A stretch of 60,605 nt of DNA from the NCBI GenBank assembly GCA_028288745.1, contig JAQGHX010000186.1, positions 1 through 60,605 on the forward strand, given 5' to 3'. Below, one piece after another: positions 1 through 7,203 of this stretch (position 1 is its first letter; each line of letters opens with the position of its first letter). This DNA comes from Roseomonas sp. GTDB lineage: Bacteria > Pseudomonadota > Alphaproteobacteria > Acetobacterales > Acetobacteraceae. The notes under the pieces were generated by a model. It was not told the DNA's origin. It ran no database searches and was given only the letters and a program-made list of their open reading frames with translations. The position numbers and the translations under genes are program-made.

Positions 1-2
1 TT

Positions 3-794
3 GCGAGGCTCAGGCCGCCACACTGGCCGGCTTTCCCCGCGCCGGGTGTGTTCGAGGCACGCAATGTCGCCGCGGCCGAGGCCAATGCCACGCTACTGGC
101 CATGGAATGCGTGGCCGTGGGGTTGGATGTGGTCTGTTCCCCGGTGCTCGACCTCCGGCTGCCGGGCGCGCATGACATTGTCGGCGACCGGGGCTTTTCG
201 GCTGAACCGGCGGAAGTGGCCCGGCTGGCCGAAGGCTGGGTGAGGGGTCTGCAATCCGGCGGCGCCATACCGGTGCTGAAGCATATGCCCGGCCATGGCC
301 GGGCCATGGCCGACAGTCATCTGGAACTGCCGCGCGTCACCGCCGGCCGCGCCGCGCTGGAGGCGGATTTCGCGCCCTTCGCGGCCCTGGCACGCTCGGG
401 CGCCTGGGCCATGACGGCGCATCTCCTCTACACCGCCCTGGATGCCGAGCGGCCCGCTACGCTCTCGCCCCGCATCATCGCCGGAATCATGCGGGGTGCG
501 ATCGGCTTCGATGGCGTGCTGGTATCGGACGACCTGGACATGAAGGCGCTGTCCGGCAGCCCCGGTGAACTGGTGGCGGCCGCGCTGGCGGCGGGCTGCG
601 ACCTGGCGCTGCAATGCTCGGGCCGGCTGGAGGATACCGCCGCTGCCCTGGCGGCTGCGGCCCCGCTGACCGAACGGGCGGAGGCGCGCATGGCCGCCGC
701 CCGCGCTGCCCGTGAGGCCGCCAGCCACGGCGTGACGCCCAACCCCATCGCCCTGGCATCCCGCCGCGATGCGCTTCTGCAGGATATGGCGTGA
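3..794 (+). CDS. nagZ: beta-N-acetylhexosaminidase NagZ (5'-truncated by window edge)
   Basis: Cytoplasmic glycoside hydrolase family 3 enzyme that removes GlcNAc from anhydro-muropeptides during peptidoglycan recycling. The frame is open from the window edge; the first readable residues (RLRPPHWPAF) are already inside the domain, so roughly 80-100 N-terminal residues lie upstream. Visible family motifs are KHMPGHGR followed by DSH, the mobile catalytic Asp/His loop (nt about 276-320), and SDDLDM (nt about 526-543), whose Asp is the nucleophile. The stop overlaps the GTG start of the M50 protease by 4 nt (GTGA), so the two are translationally coupled. nagZ heading an scpA-scpB block is usual in alphaproteobacteria. 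Partial only because of the window edge. Confidence 0.93.
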   Translation, partial: ARLRPPHWPAFPAPGVFEARNVAAAEANATLLAMECVAVGLDVVCSPVLDLRLPGAHDIVGDRGFSAEPAEVARLAEGWVRGLQSGGAIPVLKHMPGHGRAMADSHLELPRVTAGRAALEADFAPFAALARSGAWAMTAHLLYTALDAERPATLSPRIIAGIMRGAIGFDGVLVSDDLDMKALSGSPGELVAAALAAGCDLALQCSGRLEDTAAALAAAAPLTERAEARMAAARAAREAASHGVTPNPIALASRRDALLQDMA

Positions 795-1492
795 TCGACT
801 GGCTGCCGGAACTCGTCGTCGCCATTCTGGCGACGGTGATCGCGATCACTCTGCACGAGGCCGCGCATGGCTATGCCGCGCTGGCCCTCGGCGACGATAC
901 CGCCAAGCAGGCGGGCCGGCTCAGCCTGAACCCGCTGCGCCATGTGGACCGGGTTGGCACCATCATCCTGCCGGGCATCCTGCTGACGGTGCAGTTGCTG
1001 ACCATCGGGCGGGTCGTGGCCATGTTCGGCTGGGCCAAGCCGGTGCCGGTCAATCCCTGGCGCCTGCGTGACCCGCGCTTCGGCATGGTACTGGTGGCGG
1101 CCGCGGGGCCGGCGACGAATTTCTTTCTGGCCTGGGTGGCGGCGCTGCTGGCGCACCCGTGGGAAGCCATGGCGGATATCCTGCCGCGCGAGGTCTTCGC
1201 CCTCGGCATCCGCTTCATCGCGCTCTCCATCATGGCCAATCTGCTGCTCGGCCTGTTCAACCTGCTGCCGATTCCGCCGCTGGATGGCGGGCGCATCATG
1301 GTGGGGCTGCTACCGCGCCCGCTGGCCATGCTGCTGGCCCGGGCCGAGCGCTTCGGCCTGCTGGCCGTCATGCTGATGATCCTGCTGTTGCCGCGCCTTG
1401 GCCCGGATTACGACGTGATCGGCTGGTTGTCGGGCATCGTCACCGGCCCGGCCTTCCGCTTCGTGCTTTGGCTGGCGGGGCACCCGGTGTGA
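791..1492 (+). CDS. site-2 protease family (M50) membrane metalloprotease
   Basis: A 233-residue polytopic membrane protein. The zinc site HEAAH is at residues 22-26 inside the first membrane segment, and a distal NLLPIPPLDGGR motif at about 157-168 supplies the third metal ligand, as in the compact site-2 proteases (RseP/SpoIVFB superfamily, YwhC-like branch without PDZ). These cut substrates within the membrane; the substrate here is unknown. GTG start overlaps the nagZ stop, and the gene's own stop overlaps the scpA GTG start by 4 nt, so it is locked into the nagZ-scpA-scpB transcript. No PDZ domain is visible, which argues against it being the sigma-E protease RseP. Confidence 0.9.
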   Translation: MIDWLPELVVAILATVIAITLHEAAHGYAALALGDDTAKQAGRLSLNPLRHVDRVGTIILPGILLTVQLLTIGRVVAMFGWAKPVPVNPWRLRDPRFGMVLVAAAGPATNFFLAWVAALLAHPWEAMADILPREVFALGIRFIALSIMANLLLGLFNLLPIPPLDGGRIMVGLLPRPLAMLLARAERFGLLAVMLMILLLPRLGPDYDVIGWLSGIVTGPAFRFVLWLAGHPV

Positions 1493-2259
1493 GCGACACG
1501 CTGCATCTCAGCCTGGAGGGCTTCGAGGGGCCGCTGGATCTGCTGCTGGATCTGGCGCGGGCCCAGAAGGTCGATATCGCCCGAATTTCCATCCTGGCGC
1601 TGGTGGACCAGTACCTGCTGGTGATCGAGGGCGCGCGGCGCGTGCGGCTGGAACTGGCCGCCGACTGGCTGGTCATGGCCGCTTGGCTCGCCTGGCTGAA
1701 ATCCCGCCTCCTGCTGCCGGAAGACCCCCAGCAGGAGGAAGACGCCGAAGCCCTGGCCGGCCAACTGGCCGAGCGGCTGGTGGAACTGGAGCGGATGCGC
1801 GCGGCCTCCCGCTGGCTGAACACCCAGCCGCAACTGGGGCGCGAGGTCTTCGCGCGGGGGGTGCCGGAGAGCTTCACCGTCTCCGACCGCAGCGGGCTGG
1901 TGGCGGAACTGCCGGCCTTGTTGCGCGGTTACGTCGATGCCCTGCGCCGCGCCGCCGCCAAGCGCCCCTACCGCCCGAAGCACCGCAAGCTCTGGACGGT
2001 GCAGGAGGCGCTGGAGCGGCTGGCGCGTCTGGTGGGTGGCCTGCCGGACTGGGGCGACCTGCGGCAGTTCATGCCGGAACAGGTGCTGGATCCCATCGAG
2101 CGGCGTGCCGCGCTGGCCAGTACCCTGATCGCTGGGTTGGAAATGGCGAAGGGTGGCGATATCGAGCTACGCCAGGAGGCCGCCTTCGGCCCGATCATGC
2201 TTCGTCTGAGCACGCCCCTGACTTCCCTGGCGCGGGAGGACCGCAATGCAGCAGCCTGA
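1489..2259 (+). CDS. scpA: segregation and condensation protein ScpA
   Basis: 256-residue kleisin subunit that bridges SMC heads and, with ScpB, forms the bacterial condensin for chromosome compaction and segregation. The N-terminal signature FEGPLDLLLDL is at about residues 10-20, followed by the acidic linker (EDPQQEEDAEAL) and a C-terminal winged-helix region ending near LTSLAREDR. I chose GTG 1489 because it overlaps the preceding stop (GTGTGA) and places the signature at the normal distance from the start; the frame is open far upstream but that part is out-of-frame protease sequence. The 3' end overlaps scpB by 14 nt. Confidence 0.93.
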   Translation: MSDTLHLSLEGFEGPLDLLLDLARAQKVDIARISILALVDQYLLVIEGARRVRLELAADWLVMAAWLAWLKSRLLLPEDPQQEEDAEALAGQLAERLVELERMRAASRWLNTQPQLGREVFARGVPESFTVSDRSGLVAELPALLRGYVDALRRAAAKRPYRPKHRKLWTVQEALERLARLVGGLPDWGDLRQFMPEQVLDPIERRAALASTLIAGLEMAKGGDIELRQEAAFGPIMLRLSTPLTSLAREDRNAAA

Positions 2260-2836
2260 GCCCGCCGCCGCCGAGCTGGCATCCGCCGCCCCGGTCGAGC
2301 ACGCGCTGCGGCTGGCGGAAGCCATGATTTTCGCCGCCGACCGCCCCGTACCCCTGGAGCGGCTGCAACCCTTCCTGCCCCCGGGCCTGCGGGCCGAAGC
2401 CGTGCTGACCCTGCTGACTGCCCGCTATGCCGGCCGGGGGGTCGAGCTGGCGGAAGTCGGCGGCGGCTATACCTTCCGTACCGCCGCCGATCTGGCGCCC
2501 GTGCTGACCAAGGTGGTGGAAGTGCCGCGCCGCCTGCCGCGCGCGGCCATGGAGGCCGTGGCCATTATCGCTTACCACCAGCCCGTTACCCGCACCGAAA
2601 TCGAAGAGATCCGCGGCGCCAGCCTGTCTCAGGCCACGCTGGAGGCGCTGCTGGAAAACGGGCTCATCGCGCCACGTGGCCGTAAGGAAGTGCCGGGGCG
2701 GCCGATTCTCTGGGGCACCACGCCGCGCTTCCTGGACCAGTTCGGCCTGCGCGCATTGACGGACCTGCCGCGCCGCGACGAATTGCTGGCGGGCGAGGCA
2801 AATGCCCTGCCGGGCGGCCGCAGCGGCGGCGCATAA
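2246..2836 (+). CDS. scpB: segregation and condensation protein ScpB
   Basis: 196-residue partner of ScpA; dimers of ScpB bind the ScpA linker in the SMC complex. Two winged-helix domains are expected and visible: HALRLAEAMIFAADRPVPLE at about 17-36, and the conserved AMEAVAIIAYHQPVTRTEIE segment near 100-120, followed by ALLENGLIAPRGRKEVPGRP and the YGTT-like WGTTPRFLDQFGL. The start lies inside the scpA 3' end, indicating coupling. The C terminus (GGRSGGA) is short compared with many relatives. It is the last gene before a 444-bp stretch without a recognisable gene. Confidence 0.92.
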   Translation: MQQPEPAAAELASAAPVEHALRLAEAMIFAADRPVPLERLQPFLPPGLRAEAVLTLLTARYAGRGVELAEVGGGYTFRTAADLAPVLTKVVEVPRRLPRAAMEAVAIIAYHQPVTRTEIEEIRGASLSQATLEALLENGLIAPRGRKEVPGRPILWGTTPRFLDQFGLRALTDLPRRDELLAGEANALPGGRSGGA

Positions 2837-3280
2837 GCTTCGCGCCAGAGGTTCGTGGCGGAGAGGCGGCAGACGGCATACCTTCCACAGCCTTGATATT
2901 GCTTTGCTCCGGCGGGGCCATGGCGGCCAGGCCGCAGGGCGAGGCCCGTCTTGCCAGCCGGGCCAGGGGTAGATGGTTGAGATGGTAGCCACCGGATACC
3001 GACCGGGCCACCACGATGAAAGCAGCGATAATCCGCACCTGCGAAATGGCGAATAGGCGCCGGGGTTCGTCTTTCTGGCCGGGCAGGGTTAGATACAGGC
3101 AGCGCAGGGTCGCCGCCCCGCTTGCTGGACACGAATTCACGCATCCTGCCATTCGGTTGGCGGCGATCTGCTCTAGATAAGATCTTGTTCGGGAAGATGG
3201 AGGCAGGCTGCCTAATTGGCTCTGCCCCCGGTTCCTGCTAACGGAAAGCGGCCCCTGGAACCGGGGGGAGTGGGAAGCAC
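2837..3280. other. 444-bp gap between scpB and tatB, no recognisable gene
   Basis: Neither strand gives a protein I recognise. Open frames on the minus strand near 2664-3152 run on into scpB antisense and look like shadows. In related alphaproteobacteria tatA usually sits here (scpB-tatA-tatB-tatC), but no TatA-like short hydrophobic helix followed by an FGxx amphipathic helix is visible in any frame. What is present: a 6-bp palindrome AGGCAG-G-CTGCCT at 3201-3213, an AT-rich patch at 3172-3190 that could hold a -10 element, and an 11-bp inverted repeat directly before tatB (listed separately). The stretch may be a decayed gene or a long leader. Confidence 0.6.
3225..3267 (+). repeat. perfect 11-bp inverted repeat at the tatB ribosome binding site
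   Basis: Left arm CCCCCGGTTCC at 3225-3235 and right arm GGAACCGGGGG at 3257-3267 are exact reverse complements separated by 21 nt. The right arm runs into the purine tract GGGGGGAGTGGGAAG that ends 3 nt before the tatB ATG, so a folded leader would partly bury the Shine-Dalgarno region. The pairing is seen directly; a regulatory role is inference. Confidence 0.6.
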
Positions 3281-3856
3281 ATGTTCGATCTTGCCTGGTC
3301 CGAGATTGCCTTGGTCGCCGTTGTGGCGGTGGTGGTGATCGGCCCGAAGGACCTGCCAGATGCCATCCGCAAAGTGGCTCAGGCCGTCAAGAAGCTGCGC
3401 GGCATGGCCGCGGAGTTCCAGACCCATGCCGACGAGCTGGTACGTGAAGCCAAGCTCGACGACGTTCGCCAGCAGATCCAGGAGATCCGCAACTTCGACC
3501 TGAAGGGCACGATCGAGCGCGCGGTGGATAATGACGGCGACATCCGCCGCACCTTCAACGACAATCCGCTGAAGGATGCCTGGAAGCCGACGCCCGAAGG
3601 TGGCCCCGTGGCGACCGAGACGGCCCCGGCCGCCGGCACCATTGCCGGTGACGCGCCGCCGCCGCCCAGCGCCACCCCGGCCGAAGCCCCGGCTGTCCCG
3701 GCTTTCATCCCGCCGACCGTGGCCGCCTTCGCTGCGGATGCCGCGCGCGATACGCCCGTGGCGAAAGAGGAAAAGCCCGCGATGATCCCGCCGCAGATCG
3801 ATGGCGCCCCCGCGCCGGAAAAGCCTGCGACCCCGCCCGCAACTCCGACCGTCTGA
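3281..3856 (+). CDS. tatB: Sec-independent translocase subunit TatB
   Basis: 191-residue inner-membrane component of the twin-arginine translocase; with TatC it forms the signal-peptide receptor. The N terminus MFDLAWSEIALVAVVAVVVI gives the single membrane helix (about 6-20), followed by the conserved GPKDLPDAIRK hinge and an amphipathic helix typical of TatB (acidic Asp/Glu near the hinge, KKLRGMAAEFQ). From about residue 105 the tail is low-complexity Ala/Pro, probably disordered. tatC follows about 10 nt downstream. The absence of a tatA partner immediately upstream is unusual. Confidence 0.92.
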   Translation: MFDLAWSEIALVAVVAVVVIGPKDLPDAIRKVAQAVKKLRGMAAEFQTHADELVREAKLDDVRQQIQEIRNFDLKGTIERAVDNDGDIRRTFNDNPLKDAWKPTPEGGPVATETAPAAGTIAGDAPPPPSATPAEAPAVPAFIPPTVAAFAADAARDTPVAKEEKPAMIPPQIDGAPAPEKPATPPATPTV

Positions 3857-3866
3857 GTACCAGTCC

Positions 3867-4658
3867 TTGCCCCGGGAAGAAGAAGATCAGATCGACGACA
3901 AGCCGATGCCGCTGATCGAGCATCTGCTCGAATTGCGGACACGGTTGCTGTGGTCGCTTGGCGCTTTCATCATCGCCTTCACCGTCTGCTATTATTTCTC
4001 AACGCAGATCTACGGCTTCCTGGCCCAGCCGCTGGCGGACATCCTGCACCAGCAGAGCGGCGGGGAGCGGCGGATGATCTTCACCGCGCTCTACGAAGCT
4101 TTCTTCACCTACCTGAAGGTGGCATTCTTCGGGGCGGCCTTCATCAGCTTCCCCGTCTGGGCAACGCAGCTCTGGCTGTTCATCGCCCCCGGCCTGTACC
4201 GCAGCGAGAAGCGGGCGATGCTGCCCTTCATGCTGGCATCGCCGGTTCTGTTCGTCATGGGCGCGGCGCTGGCGTATTATTTCATTTTCCCGCTGGCCTG
4301 GAAGTTCTTCATCTCCTTCGAGACCCCGCCCGGCACCGGCGCGCTGCCGGTGCAGTTGGAAGCGAAGGTCAGCGAATACCTCAGCCTGGTCATGCACATG
4401 ATCCTGGCCTTCGGCGTCGCCTTCCAGATGCCGGTGGCGCTGACGCTGATGGCCAAGGTCGGCATCGTCTCGGCCGCCGGCCTGAAGAAGGGACGGCGCT
4501 ACGCGGTGGTGGGCATGTTCGTGCTCGCCGCCGTCATCACGCCGCCGGACATCATCAGCCAGATCGGCCTCGCTGTGCCCCTGATCGCCTTGTACGAGAT
4601 TTCCATCCTTGCCGCCGGCTGGGTGGCGCCGAAGCGCGACGACGAAGACAAGAGCTGA
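3867..4658 (+). CDS. tatC: Sec-independent translocase subunit TatC
   Basis: 263-residue polytopic core of the Tat translocase that binds twin-arginine signal peptides. After a charged N-terminal stretch (PREEEDQIDDKP) comes the diagnostic MPLIEHLLELRTRLLWSL, then six predicted membrane helices including FISFPVWATQLWLFIAPGLY and the region around AFGVAFQMPV. I chose TTG 3867, 10 nt after the tatB stop, because it gives a family-like N terminus; ATG 3906 (MPLIEHLL) would be shorter, and an upstream ATG at 3801 would overlap tatB by 56 nt. No strong Shine-Dalgarno precedes any of these, so the start is uncertain. Confidence 0.92.
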   Translation: MPREEEDQIDDKPMPLIEHLLELRTRLLWSLGAFIIAFTVCYYFSTQIYGFLAQPLADILHQQSGGERRMIFTALYEAFFTYLKVAFFGAAFISFPVWATQLWLFIAPGLYRSEKRAMLPFMLASPVLFVMGAALAYYFIFPLAWKFFISFETPPGTGALPVQLEAKVSEYLSLVMHMILAFGVAFQMPVALTLMAKVGIVSAAGLKKGRRYAVVGMFVLAAVITPPDIISQIGLAVPLIALYEISILAAGWVAPKRDDEDKS

Positions 4659-4667
4659 GCCTGAGCC

Positions 4668-5936
4668 ATGCATGATATCCGCATCGTCCGCGCCGACCCC
4701 GCGGCGTTCGACGCCGCCATGGGCCGGCGCGGGCTGCCGCCCGTGGCCGAAGCTATTCTGGCGCAGGATACGACACGCCGGAACGCGCAGACCGCGCTGC
4801 AGGAACTACAGGCCCGCCGCAACCAGCTCTCCAAGGAGATTGGCACGGGCAGGCGCCAGGGCGCCGACACCGCTGCGCTGGAGGCCGAGGCCACCGCGCT
4901 GCGCGACCGCATGGAAGCCCTGGAGAGCGAGGCCAGGACAGCCGACGCTGCCCAGCTTGCCTTGCTTGAAACCCTGCCGAACCTGTTGGATGAAGACGTG
5001 CCGGAAGGGCGCGACGAAGCGGACAATGTGGTGGTGCACCAGCATGGCACGCCGCCCGATTTCGCTTTCACGCCAAAGCAGCATTTCGAAATCGGCGAGG
5101 TGCTGGGGCAAATGGATTTCGCCGGCGCCGCCAAGCTGGCCGGGGCGCGCTTCACGGTGCTGAAGGGGCAGTTGGCGCGGCTGGAGCGGGCCCTGGGGCA
5201 GTACATGCTCTCGCTGCATGTGGACGAGCACGGCTTCAGCGAGACCTCTGTTCCACTGCTGGTCAATGACGCCACCATGTACGGCACCGGCCAGTTGCCG
5301 AAGTTCAAGGACGACCTGTTCCACACCGAGGATGGCCGCTGGCTCATCCCGACCGCCGAAGTGCCGCTGACCAACCTGGTCGCTGGCGAGATTTTGGCCG
5401 AGGCGGCGCTGCCGCTGCGGTTCGCGGCATTGTCGCCCTGCTTCCGGTCTGAGGCGGGCAGCGCCGGGCGCGACACGCGCGGCATGTTGCGCCAGCACCA
5501 GTTCACCAAGGTGGAAATGGTCGCCATTACCACGCCGGAGGATTCAGTCGCGGAGCATGAGCGGATGACCGCCTGCGCCGAGCGCGTGCTGACCGAACTT
5601 GGGCTGGTCTGGCGCCGCGTCGTTCTTTGCGCGGGTGACACCGGTTTCGCCTCCACCAAGACCTACGATCTGGAAGTCTGGTTGCCGGGGCAGGGCGCGT
5701 GGCGCGAGATTTCCTCCTGCTCCAACTGCCGCGATTTTCAGGCCCGCCGCATGGGCGCGCGGTACCGCGCCAAGGATGCCAAGGGCACGACTTTCGTCCA
5801 TACGCTGAACGGATCCGGCGTCGCGGTAGGGCGCGCCCTGATCGCGGTGCTGGAAACCCACCAGCAGGAAGACGGCCGCGTGGCGATTCCCGCGGTGCTG
5901 GCGCCCTGGATGGGCAATCTGAGCCACATAGGTTGA
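4668..5936 (+). CDS. serS: seryl-tRNA synthetase
   Basis: 422-residue class II aminoacyl-tRNA synthetase charging tRNA-Ser (and tRNA-Sec where present) in the cytoplasm. The first roughly 110 residues form the long antiparallel coiled-coil arm (rich in Glu/Ala/Arg, e.g. [14 protein letters not shown]) that contacts the tRNA long variable arm. The catalytic domain shows [10 protein letters not shown], motif 2 in [20 protein letters not shown], and motif 3 in [17 protein letters not shown] near the C terminus. It follows tatC by 9 nt, a gene order (tat-serS) typical of alphaproteobacteria. Confidence 0.96.
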   Translation: MHDIRIVRADPAAFDAAMGRRGLPPVAEAILAQDTTRRNAQTALQELQARRNQLSKEIGTGRRQGADTAALEAEATALRDRMEALESEARTADAAQLALLETLPNLLDEDVPEGRDEADNVVVHQHGTPPDFAFTPKQHFEIGEVLGQMDFAGAAKLAGARFTVLKGQLARLERALGQYMLSLHVDEHGFSETSVPLLVNDATMYGTGQLPKFKDDLFHTEDGRWLIPTAEVPLTNLVAGEILAEAALPLRFAALSPCFRSEAGSAGRDTRGMLRQHQFTKVEMVAITTPEDSVAEHERMTACAERVLTELGLVWRRVVLCAGDTGFASTKTYDLEVWLPGQGAWREISSCSNCRDFQARRMGARYRAKDAKGTTFVHTLNGSGVAVGRALIAVLETHQQEDGRVAIPAVLAPWMGNLSHIG

Positions 5937-5983
5937 CGGGGCCGGTTGCGCGAAAGCCCAATCGCCCATATTTTGCAGCCAGT

Positions 5984-6060
5984 CGGGGCGTGGCGCAGCC
6001 TGGTAGCGCATTTGGTTTGGGACCAAAGGGCCGGAGGTTCGAATCCTCTCGCCCCGACCA
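5984..6060 (+). tRNA. tRNA-Pro (anticodon TGG)
   Basis: 77-nt cloverleaf. Acceptor CGGGGCG pairs with CGCCCCG; anticodon stem TTTGG/CCAAA encloses loop TTTGGGA with TGG at positions 34-36; the T loop GGTTCGAATCC is intact, discriminator A and CCA are encoded. It lies between serS and the complex I subunit gene on the same strand. Confidence 0.97.
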
Positions 6061-6080
6061 TCGAGATAAAGGCCAAGCTC

Positions 6081-6404
6081 ATGAGCCGCGACGCCGCCAT
6101 CGCCCGCATCCATTGCCCGCCGCGCTCGGCCATGCAGTCCGGCAAGGGCAACATGCAGGGCTGGATCCTGGAATTCGCGCCTGCTGAAAGCCGGAAGCCG
6201 GACCCTTTGATGGGCTGGTTCGGGTCGGGCGATACGCGCGCCCAGTTGCGCATCAGTTTTTCCACGCGGGAGGCCGCCGAGGCCTATGCCCGTGCCAACG
6301 GCCTCGCTTATGAGATCGAGGAGCCCGCGAAGGCCGCGGCCATCAAGCCGAAATCCTACGCCGAGAATTTCCGCTACGGCCGGTCGGAAAACTGGACGCA
6401 CTGA
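6081..6404 (+). CDS. ETC complex I subunit (NDUFS4/PF04800 family)
   Basis: 107-residue protein of the NADH:ubiquinone oxidoreductase accessory-subunit family related to mitochondrial NDUFS4 (18 kDa). Family features visible are the N-terminal ARIHCPPRSAMQSGKG, LMGWFGSGDTRAQLRISFSTREAA, and the C-terminal KSYAENFRYGRSENWTH, with the conserved YxxNF and final W. It helps stabilise the NADH-oxidising arm of complex I. I chose ATG 6081, 20 nt after the tRNA-Pro; the frame is open through the tRNA but that is not coding. It stands alone between two tRNA genes, as in other alphaproteobacteria, away from the nuo operon. Confidence 0.93.
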   Translation: MSRDAAIARIHCPPRSAMQSGKGNMQGWILEFAPAESRKPDPLMGWFGSGDTRAQLRISFSTREAAEAYARANGLAYEIEEPAKAAAIKPKSYAENFRYGRSENWTH

Positions 6405-6425
6405 GCGTCCAATCTCCTGCCATCT

Positions 6426-6502
6426 GCGTCCTTAGCTCAACTGGATAGAGCAACCGGCTTCTACCCGGTTGGTTGGGGGTTCAAGTCCCTCAGGGCGCGC
6501 CA
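6426..6502 (+). tRNA. tRNA-Arg (anticodon TCT)
   Basis: 77-nt cloverleaf. Acceptor GCGTCCT pairs with AGGGCGC (one G-T pair); anticodon stem ACCGG/CCGGT encloses CTTCTAC with TCT as anticodon; T loop GGTTCAAGTCC; discriminator G and CCA encoded. Its last 13 nt are overlapped on the opposite strand by the end of the EEP hydrolase gene. Confidence 0.96.
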
Positions 6503-7203
6503 GCTTCTTCCATGATCGTGCAGGGCATATGCAGCTCGGCCATGATCGGCAGGTGGTCCGAAGCGATGACCCCCGCCGGATCCCGCCAGTTCTTGCCCAT
6601 CAGCGAAGCAGGGCGGCAGAAGATGCGGTCCAGCTTGAGGGCCGGGAAGCGGGACGGGAAGGTTCGGTGCTGTGTCCGCGCCGGCATCTGGGCCGAAAGG
6701 GCCCGCCAGACCGGGCCACGCCAGCTCCATTCATTGAAATCGCCCAGGACCACCAGTGGGCCCTTCAGCCGCGTGACCAGGGCCGCCAGCCGCGCGGCCT
6801 GATACTGCCGCTCTCGCCGGCGCAGCCCGAGATGCGTGGCGACCACCCGTAGAGCGCCTTCAGGCGTGGCGATGACCGCCTCGATCGCGATACGGGGTTC
6901 GCGGCCGGGGTGGGAGAGGTCGTGCAGATGGCTCTCCTCGATCGGCCAGCGGCTGAGCAGCATATGCCCATAGGCCCCGTCATGCGCGCGGATGGTCTCG
7001 GCCGGGGTGGAATGGCCGGGCAGGTGGTCGCGCAGCAGCGCGAAGCCGCAATGGTCCAGGCTGCGGCCACGGCTTTCGACTTCCTGCACCGCCAGGATAT
7101 CCGGTGCGTGACGGCGGATCCGCCCGAGCACGCGCGGCATGTTGAAGGCGCCGTCGGTACCGATACCGCCATGGATGTTCCAGGTCATGACGCGAAGGAT
7201 CAC
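6490..7203 (-). CDS. endonuclease/exonuclease/phosphatase (EEP) family hydrolase, YbhP-like
   Basis: 237-residue metal-dependent phosphoesterase of the EEP fold. Visible motifs: MTWNIHGGIG at the N terminus (Asn ligand), ILAVQEVE (catalytic Glu), VVATHLGLRRRERQ (His), VVLGDFNEW (GDFN) and the terminal SDHLPI. The GTG start at 7203 overlaps the stop of the upstream PLD-VTT gene (GTGA), so the two are coupled; ATG 7188 is an alternative. In E. coli the EEP gene ybhP sits next to the cardiolipin synthase gene clsB, a parallel pairing, so a role in phospholipid chemistry is the best guess rather than a nuclease. Substrate not shown by sequence. Confidence 0.87.
   Translation of the reverse strand: MILRVMTWNIHGGIGTDGAFNMPRVLGRIRRHAPDILAVQEVESRGRSLDHCGFALLRDHLPGHSTPAETIRAHDGAYGHMLLSRWPIEESHLHDLSHPGREPRIAIEAVIATPEGALRVVATHLGLRRRERQYQAARLAALVTRLKGPLVVLGDFNEWSWRGPVWRALSAQMPARTQHRTFPSRFPALKLDRIFCRPASLMGKNWRDPAGVIASDHLPIMAELHMPCTIMEEAGAP

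Noticed and set aside
2664-3152. Minus-strand open frames in the scpB-tatB gap
   Set aside because: They run into scpB antisense and encode nothing recognisable; not supported as genes.
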